Shown here piece after piece: positions 54,104-64,000 of a stretch of 64,000 nt of DNA; positions within the stretch are counted from its first letter, which is position 1, and each line of letters opens with the position of its first letter. Source of the DNA: Lucinisca nassula (taxonomy: Eukaryota; Mollusca; Bivalvia; Lucinida; Lucinidae); the NCBI GenBank assembly GCA_963580285.1, contig OY757010.1:63510406-63574405 (forward strand). The letters run 5' to 3'. Under the pieces are notes generated by a model that did not search any database, was not told the DNA's origin, and was given only the letters and a program-made list of their open reading frames with translations. The position numbers and the translations under genes were made by a program.

Positions 54104-56114
54104 ATGGCTGTGAACATTTATGCATGTACACAAGCTGACTTAGAGTCACTTCATGGCGTTGGATCAAAAACAGCGAGCAAAATAATTGCCATTAGAAGGG
54201 AAGTATTGGGTGGTAAAAGACCACCACTGACAATACAAGATCTGGCGGAAGTTCGCCTAGACGCTGGTGTTTGGCAACAATTTATTGACAGCAATTTCCT
54301 GTCTATAACAATGCCAACTCCAGAGTTGCAGGCACTTGATACTCCAATGCCTGTTTCAGATAGGATTGGTGCAACAGCACAACCAGTAGTGTCTGTTCTA
54401 GCGGCGTATATACCCATAGAGACTCACTACACTGGTCAAATGAAATTTTTACCAGATGGTACAGTACAGGCACCGGAACAGGTTGCACACCTACCGCCGC
54501 CACAGGCATCACCAATTACTAAACCAAAGTCCCAAAGACCAAATGAGAAATCGACCCAAGAATTAATGCAAGAAACAATTTCCATTTTGGAAAACAAACT
54601 AGATAACATGGACAGCAATATCTATGATATGGGTACCACTATGGCGAGTCAAATTGCGTCACTTACCAAAACTATGGATAATTTGCAAAAATTTAATGTT
54701 GGCATGAAATCTAATTTGGAATATTTGAACAAGCAAAACACAGGTATTCAGTCCCAGCTATCATCACGTGATGCTTTTTTGCAGGATATTAACAAATATT
54801 TAATACCGCCTACCCCGGTTTCAGCAAATTTGCCCATATTTGCTGATTCTATAAATCCGCAGAAACCTGCACAACCTTTAATGCCCCAAGTGATGACACC
54901 AAGTGTTGTTCAACCTCAGGTTCCTCAAAGTATGGCACCAAATATGGGGTTTATACCACCAAAAATAACACACAATACAATGACGTTGCCAACTTATACC
55001 AGTCAACACCCAAATGTGGGTCCCTTGACTTCACTACAAACAGTGTCTACACAATCTTTAATAGACATTAAACCTAAAACTTCACAACAAATTGTGATTG
55101 ACAAAGTTACAACAGTTATTCCAAAAGCAGCAATATATCCCCCCCCCCCCTACAAGTACAGCAAATCAAAACCAAACTAATCAAAATAAAAATGTCACTA
55201 CTGTTTCAACCGACTCAAATAATTCACAAGTTTCATCTTCGGCGAAAACGGGTGACAGGGGTAACACACAAACTGCTAATACAATCAATTTGGCTACCAT
55301 TGCATGTACCAATAGTACACCCACAACTTATGCATCTCAACCAGATGCGAATATGGAAATGGTGAATGATCGAGGTCGATCTAGAACACGAAATCAGTCA
55401 AAAACTGCTAGCCGGAGTGGAAGTAAGTCTCCCGCGCCTCCGAGACTCCAGTTATTTTCTGGGGATCCCGAGGGCTTATCATGGTCATCTTTTATAATGA
55501 AGTTTGACCGTGTTGGAATAAGACGTGGTTGGTCTGAAGACAAAAAATTAGACAGATTATATGACTGTTTGACAGACAAAGCTCTTGAATATGCAAGTAA
55601 ATCTGAGAATAAAGAAAATTTCTCGGAGTTAAAACAAGAATTTGCCTTGAGAATTGATTTCAAAGAAGATCCTATAGCCGCTAGGCAACGTCTTCATCTT
55701 GCGAGGCAAAATGAAGACGAAACACTTGAAACTTTCCTCCAGCGCATACTTCAAATTGCGATGGATGGATATAAGGATGAAACATCTACTATATGGCAGC
55801 AGTTGGCAACAGATGCATTTTTACGTGGATGCAGACACAAGGATGCAGCCATGATTGTAATGAATGAAAGCCCAAAATCAGTGCATGAAGCGTGCAAACG
55901 CATCAAAACAATTATTGCTAACAAAAAGACTATTTCAAGTGGGAAAGTAACTTTCCATGAAAAGGCTTTTTCTTTTCAAGAGGAAACGAGGGTTTCTAAT
56001 ATTGAAAAGAAAGTAGATGATTTAGTTCAATTGATAAAGACCACAGCCAGTTTTTATAGATCTCCCTCCAATTCTCCAGCTCGGTACCCATCTGGCTCAC
56101 AGAACCAAAATTGA
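54104..56114 (+). pseudogene. gag: Gypsy-type Gag with N-terminal helix-hairpin-helix
   Basis: The preferred start is the ATG at 54104 (Met-Ala-Val-Asn). An in-frame ATG at 54032 would add 24 hydrophobic residues. Residues ~6-60 read ACTQADLESLHGVGSKTASK-type sequence with a later DLAEV, which matches ComEA-type helix-hairpin-helix DNA/RNA-binding motifs. Then come a Pro/Gln-rich linker, a coiled-coil stretch (~54550-54800), and after 55440 a capsid-like region (LFSGDPEGLSWSSFIMKFD, ETLETFLQRILQIAMDGYKD, FLRGCRHKDAAMIV). A run of 12 C at 55139-55150 coincides with a frame change, and the frame stops at TGA 56112. Confidence 0.75.
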
Positions 56115-56757
56115 CCCAGGCAAAGGTCTCCAGATGTATACCGAGGTGGGTCCCCTCGTGGCAGACAGTCATATGGTTACAGGAATTCGCCATCAAGACA
56201 AGAAATGCCTTATAGGGGTGATCGAGCATTCAATTACTCCAATAGAAGTCCTAATAGAGTGAACGGTGGAAGCAACTATAGGTGATAGGTATCACCGAGG
56301 CTATAGTCCTCCACCAGGTCCTGCATACGCACCCATTCCTTCAAATAGAGTGAACGGTGGCAGCAGTTATACTATGGGTGATAGGTATCACCGAGGCTAT
56401 AGTCCTCCACCAGGTTCTGCATACACACCCATTCCTCCAAATCAGTATCCTCCGAGAAACCCATCTCAGCAGTATGTATATGATGGATATTCATATCCAT
56501 CGTCTGATACTGTTGGGAATAGAGACTACAGACGAGGTCATTCGTCTCAAGGGTATCAAGAGGGAAATAAACAGAGCTTTGAGATTAAATCGCATAATCG
56601 AGATTCGTTTGCGGGAGTCGATAGGTCATATCTATCGAATACGTCTAGAAGCCCCGAGGCTTTTGTTCGGTCGGTATCCGGTCAAGATTTCAGATCTCAA
56701 GATATCCAGGAGGATTCAAATAAGGACGGACTAGGTCCAAGGGCGACGGAAGCCTAG
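56115..56757 (+). pseudogene. Gag C-terminal Arg/Gly/Tyr-rich region
   Basis: Reading continues past the TGA in the same frame for ~55 codons, then shifts. Composition is rich in Arg, Ser, Gly, Tyr and Pro (GDRYHRGYSPPPG twice). A 90-bp tandem duplication (56257-56346, 56347-56436) creates the repeat, with five bases lost in the first copy causing the shift. No CCHC zinc knuckle is visible. The basic tail may serve nucleic-acid binding instead. Confidence 0.6.
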
Positions 56758-56947
56758 TCCGATCAGAGTCAAGTCGCCATTGTGAGAGCCTTGAGGTATC
56801 CCTAACAAGTCAAAGAAATTTAACTGCATAGGTGAAAACTCTTATAAATGGAAAACTAACTTAGGGTTAGGGATGACTATTTAACCTGCATGAATAATTC
56901 TAAGCAGCTGGGTACTGTTTGTGTGCTGACGGATTGGCGCAGATCCG

Positions 56948-57634
56948 GTGCAGGGTCGGATTGTGCATAATGTGCCGATCACTGTCGGATCTCAAACTTT
57001 CTTGCATACAGTCTGTGTAGCCCCAGTAAAGGATACTTGTCTGTTAGGTCTTGATTTTTTGATGGCCACTGCTAGTGTCCTTGATCTTGGAAATGAGACA
57101 TTGACAATTGGGGAGGATGTTATTCCTGTTAGTGTTACCGTGACCCCTGACTATCAGATTTCCAAGGTCACTGTCGTGAGGCGTACAGTGATACAACCCA
57201 ATTCTGTAGGCTTCATTAAAGCTGAATTAAATACCCCTATTGAGGGATCCTATATCGTTGAATGTCCTATGCAATCTGCTCTGTCGTCTCGGGTATACGG
57301 CAAGGGTAAGCATATAACCTTAAAGGTAGTCAATGATTCAAATACATATCTAACATACAAAAAGGGAAAGAAAATAGGACATGCAGAACCAGCGGTGGAG
57401 ATTTCACCAGATATTGAACAGGCTAAGGTTTTTCAGTGTAATAATGGGAATAGCGATGAAATGCAGCCACAAGAGCCAATGGCAGATGAGAATAGTGACA
57501 TGCCTTCTCATGTCAAACAAATGCATTTTGACAATATTTCTGGACTGTCTGATGAGCAAAAATCTAAATTTAAAAATCTGGTTTCTGATTCTGCTGATTT
57601 TTTTCAAAAGACGATTTCGATTTGGGTTGTTTAA
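56948..57634 (+). pseudogene. pol: Retropepsin-like protease, N-terminally deleted
   Basis: The second half of a Gypsy protease is clear: CLLGLDFLMATASVLDLGN followed by typical linker. The catalytic DTG segment expected ~70 residues earlier is absent, and a stop (56927) lies just upstream. The end shifts frame at about 57600 into the RT frame. Confidence 0.65.
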
Positions 57635-58330
57635 ATTCTGGAGTGGAACATAAAATCCAGACATTTGATGAAGTTCCTATTAATGAAAAATTTCGGAGAA
57701 CACCACTTCAGTTTCAAAAACAAGAACAAGAGTACATTGAAAAACTATTAAAGCAAGGTGTTATAGAGCATTCCCTGTCTGAATGGTCGGCAGCCCCCGT
57801 TCTGGTCCGAAAGAAAACAGGAGAACTCAGATATTGTATAGACTATCGTGCCCTCAATGCAAAAACCTATAAGGATAATTACTCTTTACCTTTGATTGAG
57901 GATTGTCTTGATTCCTTGTATGGTAAATGTGTGTTTTGTGTTCTGGACCTGTCGAGTGGTTACTATCAAATTCGCCTGGAGGGCAGCTCCAAGCACAAAA
58001 CTTCATTTAGCACACGTTTTAGCAGCTTCCAATGGTCACGTTTGCCCATGGGGCTCTGCTCTGCGCCAGCCACATTTCAGCGGGCCATGCAACTAGTACT
58101 CCGGGCTTGACCTGGCATGAGGTCATAGTTTACCTGGATGATGCAATTGTTCTTGGAACAGATTTCAATGACACACTGTTGGCATTAGAAAAAGTTTTCA
58201 CTCGTTTCCGTGAGCATAACTTGAAACTAAAACCAGGAAATGCCACTTCTTTAAAGAACAAGTGGAGTTTCTTGGTAAATTGGTTAGTGGAAACGGTGTT
58301 TCAATATCTCCAGACAAGTAAGATGCTGTA
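57622..58330 (+). pseudogene. pol: Gypsy reverse transcriptase
   Basis: RT fingers and palm motifs in order: IEHSLSEWSAAPVLVRKKTG, CIDYRALNAKT, FCVLDLSSGYYQI (first catalytic Asp), SRLPMGLCSAPATFQRAM, then after a frameshift near 58106 VIVYLDDAIVL, the YxDD active site. The thumb region is shifted again near 58260. The active-site residues are present but the frame is not continuous. Confidence 0.9.
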
Positions 58331-58384
58331 AAAGAATGGCCCATTCCAACAAATGTTAGAGAACTGCAATCCTTCCTTGGTTTT

Positions 58385-59131
58385 ATGAACTACCATAGGA
58401 ATCATATTCAGAATTTTGCCCAGGTCTCAACTGACCTATATACTCTTATAACTGTAGAATCTTTCATTTGGAATGACAAGCAACAGTCATGTTTTGATAA
58501 GCCGAAAGAATTTGCAATATCAGCCCCAATGACATCTCATCCGTCAACTGAAGGATTGTTTGTAATGGATTGTGATGCCAGTGATCGTCAGATCGGCGCA
58601 GCTTTATATCAGTTTCAGGAAGGTATCTTAAAGCCCATCTGCTTTGCCAGTCATGTTCTTTTAAAACAGCATAGAAACTATTGTACCACCCGGAATGAAT
58701 TATTGGCTGTAGTAAAGTTCTGCCGTCAGTTCCGGCACTATTTGCTGGGTCGATTCTTTTTGATTCGCTCAGATCATAATTCCCTAGTTTGGCTGACCTT
58801 GTTCAAACATTTGGAGGGACAATTAGCACGTTTTCTCGAGGAACTGTCCCAGTATAACTTCAAACTGATTCATAGGAATGGGGTAGACCATTTGAACGCC
58901 GACGCCCTCAGTCGCATAAGTGATCTTTTAGAGGAATGTGACTGCTACAGGACTGGACAGAATCTGTGTGATCTCCCCTGTGGAGGTTGCCATTATTTAC
59001 GCGGGCACATAAGCAGTGGGCTCGTTTTAATGAGGACGTTGATGATGTTGTCCCTTTGGCTGTGCGTAGTGTGGACGCCATGGAGGTTGACCATACGCCA
59101 GTTATGTCTTGTACACACTCAAACTGGGTAA
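58385..59131 (+). pseudogene. pol: Gypsy RNase H domain
   Basis: Catalytic acidic residues are visible in MDCDASDRQIGAAL, RNELLAVVKF, IRSDHNSLVWL and HLNADALSR. RT connection motifs precede it (SFLGFMNYHRNHIQNFA spanning 58370-58430). The frame drifts after about 58980 where it overlaps the integrase frame. Confidence 0.9.
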
Positions 59132-59562
59132 ATAGCCTTTCTTCCTTCGAGCTAAGAAGGGCTCAGATTGATGATCCGAACATAGGCATTGTCATGAATT
59201 GGTTAGAACACTCTTACGAGCCTACCACTCGTGAACTCCAGCTCACTGATCCCGAAACCAGAGCCCTTTGGCTATCTAGGGATTATTTGAAACTACGGGA
59301 TGGAGTTTTGTACTATTCGTGGGCAAACCTTGAAGGCCGCTCTGATTGCTTTGTCGTTCCTACGGAACTCCAGCCCAGAGTCTTATATCATTCTCATGAC
59401 TATGACTCAAAAGGTTCTGGTGGACATCTTGGCCAAAAGAAAACTTTAGATAAGTTGAAACAGAGATTTTATTGGTATGGTATGTCCAGGGATAGTGACA
59501 TATATATCAAACAGTGTTCGATCTGTAACAAGAACAAAAAAGCAAGGCAACGCAAGCGTAGC
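58987..59562 (+). pseudogene. pol: Gypsy integrase, N-terminal zinc-binding domain
   Basis: HHCC zinc motif: His pair in SHDYDSKGSGGHLG, Cys pair in CSICNKNKK, with KKTLDKLKQRFYWYGM between, as in Gypsy integrases. The reading frame is cut at 59563 by a minisatellite transposon. Confidence 0.85.
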
Positions 59563-60686
59563 ATCCCCTCGCAACTGCATACCATTCATTAACATGAAAA
59601 TCCAATCTGAATATATTAGACCATTGTGACCTTGACCTTTGACCCCTGACCTTGAAATTCAATAGGGTTCATCCTCTGTACATGGTGAACATTTGTGGAA
59701 GGTTTGATGCTTCTACGATGAATACTGTGTCGTCTATCCTGCTCACAAGGTTTTCGACCTTGACCTTTGACCCCTGACCTTGAAATTCAATAGGGTTCAT
59801 CCTCGGTACATGGTGAACATTTGTGGAAGGTTTGATGCTTCTACGATGAATACTGTGTCTTCTATCCTGCTCACAAGGTTTTCAAGGTCAAGTCCATTGT
59901 GACCTTGACCTTTGACCCCTGACCTTGAAATTCAATAGGGTTCATCCTCTGTACATGGTGAATATTTGTGGAAGGTTTGAAGCTTCTACGATGAATACTG
60001 TGTCATCTATCCTGCTCACAAGGTTTTCAAGGTCAAGTCCATTGTGTCCTTGACCTTTGACCCCTGACCTTGAAATTCAATAGGGTTCATCCTCTGTACA
60101 TGTTGAACATTTGTGGAAGGTTTGATGCTTCTACGATGAATACTGTGTCGTCTATCCTGCTCACAAGGTTTTCAAGGTCAAGTCCATTGTGACCTTGACC
60201 TTTGACCCCTGACCTTGAAATTCAATAGGGTTCATCCTCTGTACATGGTGAACATTTGTGGAAGGTTTGATGCTTCTACGATGAATACTGTGTCTTCTAT
60301 CCTGCTCACAAGGTTTTCAAGGTCAAGTCCATTGTGACCTTGACCTTTGACCCCTGACCTTGAAATTCAATATGGTTCATCCTCTGTACATGGTGAACAT
60401 TTGTGGAAGGTTTGATGCTTCTACGATGAATACTGTGTCTTCTATCCTGCTCACAAGGTTCCGGACAAGTCCATTGTGACCTTGACCTTTGACCCCTGAC
60501 CTTGAAATTCAATAGGGTTCATCCTCTGTACATGGTGAACATTTGTGGAAGGCTTGATGCTTCTTCGATGAATACTGTGTCTTCTATCCTGCTCACAAGG
60601 TTCCGGACAGACACACACACACACTAACACACGGACGCACGGCACCGATGCTATATCCCCATTCGCAACGTTGTTGCGAGGGGATA
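59563..60686. mobile_element. Minisatellite transposon inside integrase
   Basis: Termini ATCCCCTCGCAAC and GTTGCGAGGGGAT are perfect 13-bp inverted repeats. The right end forms a longer hairpin (60654-60686). Between them are seven tandem units (TTTGACCCCTGACCTTGAAA at 59638, 59766, 59911, 60056, 60201, 60346, 60488; periods 128, 145, 145, 145, 145, 142). A (CA)n / ACGGACGCACGG tail follows. No coding. The design resembles bivalve 'pearl' or Helentron-type non-autonomous elements described in the literature. Confidence 0.85.
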
Positions 60687-60699
60687 AAAAGGGAATCGG

Positions 60700-61715
60700 A
60701 CACCCAGGAGTGCTCTTGAGAGCTTTCATGCTGGATATCCCATGGAACGTGTCCATTTGGATATCCTTGGTCCTATAAATCAGGCTCTGCTTATGTTCTG
60801 GTCATGGTGGACCAATTCACAAAATGGGTTGAACGTGCACCTTTACCGGCCCAAAATGCAGAATTGACAGCAAAGGCATTTTTAAAACATTTTATTGTTA
60901 CTTTTGGTTGTCCATTAGCAGTACATACAGATTAGGGTAGAAACTTCGAAAGTGATCTGTTCCTTGCTTTTTGTAAGGTACTAGAAATTACAAAAACCAG
61001 GACTACCCCATATCATCCATCTGGAAACGGCCAGGTAGAGGTTTTTAACCGTGTCATTCTGCAAATGATTCGATCATATGTCTCCCGGGGTGTAAAGGAC
61101 TGGGATGAGCACCTTCCCCTTATTGCTATGACCCTACATTCTATGCAAAACAGGTCAACAGGTTTTTCTGCCAATATGCTTATGTTGGGGAGAGAAGTAC
61201 TGCAACCAATAGATCTGATTTTGGGTCTTATAAAACCCACTCCCCAGGACCCTCCAACTTGGGTCCACAATCTGACCCGTAATCTCTTAAATGTTCACCA
61301 ATTGGCCAGAGAGAAGATTGGCAATACTCAGCTGCGCCAGAAGAAAGACTACGATTTAAGGGTATTTGAAAGGTCCTATAAGGAAGGAGATGGGGTCTAT
61401 TTACGAGACTCATCAACCCAAATAGGGATAAGTTCAAAGATGAGACCACCTTGGATTGGTCCATATTTAATTATAAGGGCTCAGCCTCCGGTCTATGCTC
61501 TCCAGGGAAAACGTCGTGTGCAATTTGTTCACCATGACCGGATAAAGCCTTGTAACGACTCCTCTTATCCTTTATGGTTGCAGAGAAAGAGACATGTCTT
61601 ACTTAATATAGCACCTTTGGGTGATGAGGAGGATCAGGATATGGAGTCAGAGGAACCAATTCAGGATGACTCCCCTAGTATTGGTTTGTTTGATCCAGAT
61701 CAAACACTCATTTGA
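60700..61715 (+). pseudogene. pol: Gypsy integrase, catalytic and C-terminal domains
   Basis: The DDE triad is visible: Asp in ERVHLDILGP, Asp in AVHTD, Glu in NGQVEVFNR. A TAG at 60933-60935 directly follows the second Asp, and a small frameshift lies near 60780. A GPY/F-type C-terminal module follows (WIGPYLI, VYALQGKRR, VHHDRIKP). The enzyme would insert element cDNA. This copy cannot. Confidence 0.9.
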
Positions 61716-62008
61716 TCCAGATCAAACACTCAGATATGACGTTGCCTTATGTGTTTGGTGAACCATATTTAACCCCAAATTCTGAAGATAATGATGTCAG
61801 TGATACTGACAGCCCCACAGATGTAACACTTGGCGACTCTGACTCTGATTCTGGCGAGGTTCTAATCAGATCGTCAGGACCACAGACTACTAGAACAGGT
61901 TGGAAAATAAATTTGCCTGCCAGATACAGGGATAAGGGGCCAGATTGTTCGGCTGTTCATGGACGGATAGTCTTGTCCCATTCTCCCTGTGTTCGGACTG
62001 AAAGATGA
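61712..62008 (+). pseudogene. Pol C-terminal acidic tail
   Basis: A frame rich in Asp/Ser (SEDNDVSDTDSPTDVTLGDS) ending with INLPARYRDKG, a type of ending common after Gypsy integrases. It is out of frame with the preceding part. A 22-bp tandem duplication (61689-61710, 61711-61732) lies exactly at the junction. Confidence 0.5.
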
Positions 62009-62465
62009 CATCAGTTTGAGTGGCGTTTCACAATAGTTCTTTGTACCTGTGTGGACGTCATCCATTCTGGTGACATGCATTTTCATGTTTTCTTGAGTGA
62101 CATCAGTTTGAGCGACGTTTCACAATAGTTTCTTGTACCTGTGTGGACGTCGTCCATTCTGGTGGCATGCATTTTCATGTTTTCTTGAGTGACATCAGTT
62201 TGAGCGACGTTTCGCAATAGTTCCTTGTACCTGTGTGGACGTCGTCCATTCTGGTGACATGCATTTTCATGTTTTCTTGAGTGACATCAGTTTGAGTGGC
62301 GTTTCACAATAGTTCTTTGTACCTGTGTGGACGTCATCCATTCTGGTGACATGCATTTTCATGTTTTTTTGAGTAACATCGGTTTTGGTGATGTTGCGCA
62401 ACAGTGCTTTGCAGTTGTGTGAGCATCATATATTCTGATGTCAAAATTTCATATTTTTATGATTC
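62007..62465 (+). repeat. Tandem array, 92-bp units
   Basis: GACATCAGTTTGAG starts at 62007, 62099, 62191 and 62283, with a diverged fifth unit at 62375. Units 1-4 are very similar. It begins at the end of pol, so it may be part of the element's 3' region or a separate minisatellite. Confidence 0.9.
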
Positions 62466-62761
62466 ACCTCAAAAATATGGTGTTTGATCTGGGACTGATC
62501 CATGCTAGTACTTTGAAACTGCGGGATTTGTCCCTGATCAGGTTCCATGGGTCTACATTAAATGCTATCATATATATATCATCATCATACCTATCTTGGC
62601 AACTGCCGTGGTAAAAGCCCTGAAACGCTAGGGTTTTGTCAATTTAGGTTTCTGTCATTTTTTAAGGATGCAAACATTATATGGCCAATGATGGCTATTA
62701 AGATCTATTGGCTGTCCCAATAAAAGGGCAGCTGAAGTTCAAATTATTATAATTGATAAAT

Positions 62762-63120
62762 GCACTCCGGTCGGTTGTTGTGTGGATAAAATATATATTG
62801 ACTGACAGTGCACTCTGGTCAGTTGTCGTGTGGATAAAATGTATTGACTGACAATGCACTCTAGTCAGTTTTCATGTGTATAAAATATGTTGACTGACAG
62901 TGAGTCAGTTGATGTGTGGATAAAATATATATTGACTGACAGTGCGCTCTTGTCAGTTGTTGTGTGGATAAAATGTATTGACTGACAATGCACTCTAGTC
63001 AGTTGTCATGTGGATAAAATATGTTGACTGATAATGCATTCTAGATTCTAGTCAGTTGTCATGTAGATAAAATATATATTGACTGACAGTGCACTCTATT
63101 CAGTTGTCATGCGGATAATG
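62762..63120 (+). repeat. Tandem array, ~48-bp units
   Basis: About eight units of TTGACTGACAGTGCACTC..TCAGTTGTCATGTGGATAAAAT, with intervals 48, 46, 39, 49, 46, 53 and 47 bp. Two variants (AAAATATATATTG and AAAATGTATTG) tend to alternate. Confidence 0.85.
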
Positions 63121-63388
63121 TTCTTGTTGACAGTGCTGTTTTGTCAAATTTTATGTTGATGAAATATTTTGGCATTGTCTTATTTGAAATGTTCATTTAA
63201 GTGGAGTCATGCGAGGACATGATTCGGTAGGGAATAAAAACCATATGTATGACCATGATTGGTCTAGCCGATGTACTGTATTTATACAGTCATGGGTCGG
63301 ACCGGTGTGATCAGATATATGCATACATATATATATATGCATTTGCCTGTCTGAATAATGGACTCAAAGATACGTTTTTTGTATATTA

Positions 63389-63667
63389 ATGGCTTTTGAT
63401 ACTCCCAGTTATTCATGTCGTTCTAGGATGCCACCAAAGACTAACAGAGCAAGAAGTCGTTTCTACGACCATTGTCAGGTCTGCGGGGCATACTCTCCCA
63501 ATGTTCATAAGCACATGCTAAGGGCCCATTTACCTTGGTATCTGGACCCTCCCACTTCATGCGTAGACTGCCATATGTCAACGGGAAAGGGGAGTGAGTG
63601 CCAGAAGGTGCATGGCCGCACCAGGTTTTCGGTGGGGAATATCTGCTGCAGGCCTGGTTTCTGCTGA
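63389..63667 (+). CDS. Zinc-finger-like protein, unrecognised, 5' part
   Basis: A 92-codon frame. A second Met at 63429 (Met-Pro-Pro-Lys) is an equally good start. It contains CQVCGAYSPNVHKHMLRAH, a C2H2 arrangement (CX2C, then H-X4-H), and then CVDCHMSTGKGSECQKVH, a second Cys/His cluster. After this the sense continues in the next frame. It could be a host gene or a transposon protein: I recall similar zinc-finger heads on uncharacterised invertebrate proteins but cannot name one. Confidence 0.4.
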   Translation: MAFDTPSYSCRSRMPPKTNRARSRFYDHCQVCGAYSPNVHKHMLRAHLPWYLDPPTSCVDCHMSTGKGSECQKVHGRTRFSVGNICCRPGFC

Positions 63668-64000
63668 TGAACGGGTTATTCCTGTTCATCAGTCAGGAAC
63701 TTGGCCTGGGGTCCCCCATTGAGTTGCTGGGCTGTGCTGCAATTCAGGGGCTGGCTCCCTCTACCGTTAAGTTCTCGGAGGAAGAATATTTATTCCTCAG
63801 AGAGTACGACCAGAGAGCTGGGTTGGAGCCACTTCAACCTGGTGAGTACATGGTGATTCCCCCTAAACGACTCATTTGCTTGATACACCCTGAAACAATG
63901 TCTCGACTCACCTCCCACCTCAACTCTCAGGCAATGGCTAGGCTTCAGAATTACGCCAGGTATTCTTTGGCTAATGATTCCGATCCGCAATTAGGGCATC
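63622..64000 (+). CDS. Continuation of the zinc-finger-like frame, open at window edge
   Basis: Open for ~126 codons to the end of the window in the +1 frame relative to the 63389 frame. Readable text includes LFLFISQELGLGSPIELLGC, KFSEEEYLFLREYDQRAGLE and IPPKRLICLIHPETMSRLTS. It looks like genuine protein, with helical blocks. A single-base indel around 63620-63650 would join the two frames. Overlapping minus-strand frames are shadows. Confidence 0.4.

Noticed and set aside
59590..60700. Minus-strand open frames through the 145-bp array
   Set aside because: They result from the repeat having few stops in that phase. The translated text simply repeats with the array.

Overview
The window looks like repeat-dense nuclear DNA from a marine invertebrate, most likely a bivalve mollusc. 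This is an inference from the repeats: SINEs ending in a CGTCTCC...GTTGACGGGGACGTTAAAC block, transposons carrying minisatellites, Penelope-like elements, and Gypsy elements with Gly/Arg-rich Gag. I see no bacterial operons, rRNA genes, genuine tRNA genes or CRISPR arrays. Almost every recognisable reading frame belongs to a transposable element and most are broken. Host genes, if present, are limited to a few exon-like pieces at about 39.9 kb, 42.6-46.2 kb and possibly 63.4 kb to the end.

Layout. 1-13 kb: a patchwork of foldback MITEs, a 63-bp perfect palindrome, SINEs, a hammerhead-ribozyme repeat dimer (383-bp spacing), a monomeric minisatellite transposon and a dead Tc1-type transposon with terminal repeats. 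10.8-17.6 kb: a second hammerhead family (260-bp tandem dimer plus a solo copy), TTAA-flanked MITEs and a four-SINE cluster. 17.7-20.8 kb: the most complete Penelope-like reverse transcriptase, on the minus strand, with a long 3' tail that recurs as truncated copies through the window. 21-31.5 kb: nested MITEs, a tRNA-derived SINE, a third hammerhead-like repeat pair (575-bp spacing), satellites, a second dead Tc1-type transposase and a minisatellite transposon expanded into a higher-order array. 31.8-38.6 kb: an LTR element with unusually long LTRs whose interior holds gag but no pol. 38.6-52.2 kb: two truncated Penelope-like copies and two head-away promoter/exon-like blocks that share sequence. 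52.2-62.0 kb: a Gypsy-type element with a helix-hairpin-helix at the Gag N-terminus, broken protease/RT/RNase H/integrase, and a minisatellite transposon inserted inside integrase. 62-64 kb: two tandem arrays, then a zinc-finger-like reading frame running off the edge.

The most noteworthy system is the set of type I hammerhead ribozymes. At least nine motifs or remnants fall into three families. Two families have intact cores, and all three occur as tandem pairs, the layout from which monomer RNAs could be cut out. They sit near Penelope-like elements whose reverse transcriptase is a plausible source of mobility. This resembles retrozymes and ribozyme-bearing Penelope-like elements described in animals. 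Whether these three families have been described cannot be judged from sequence alone.
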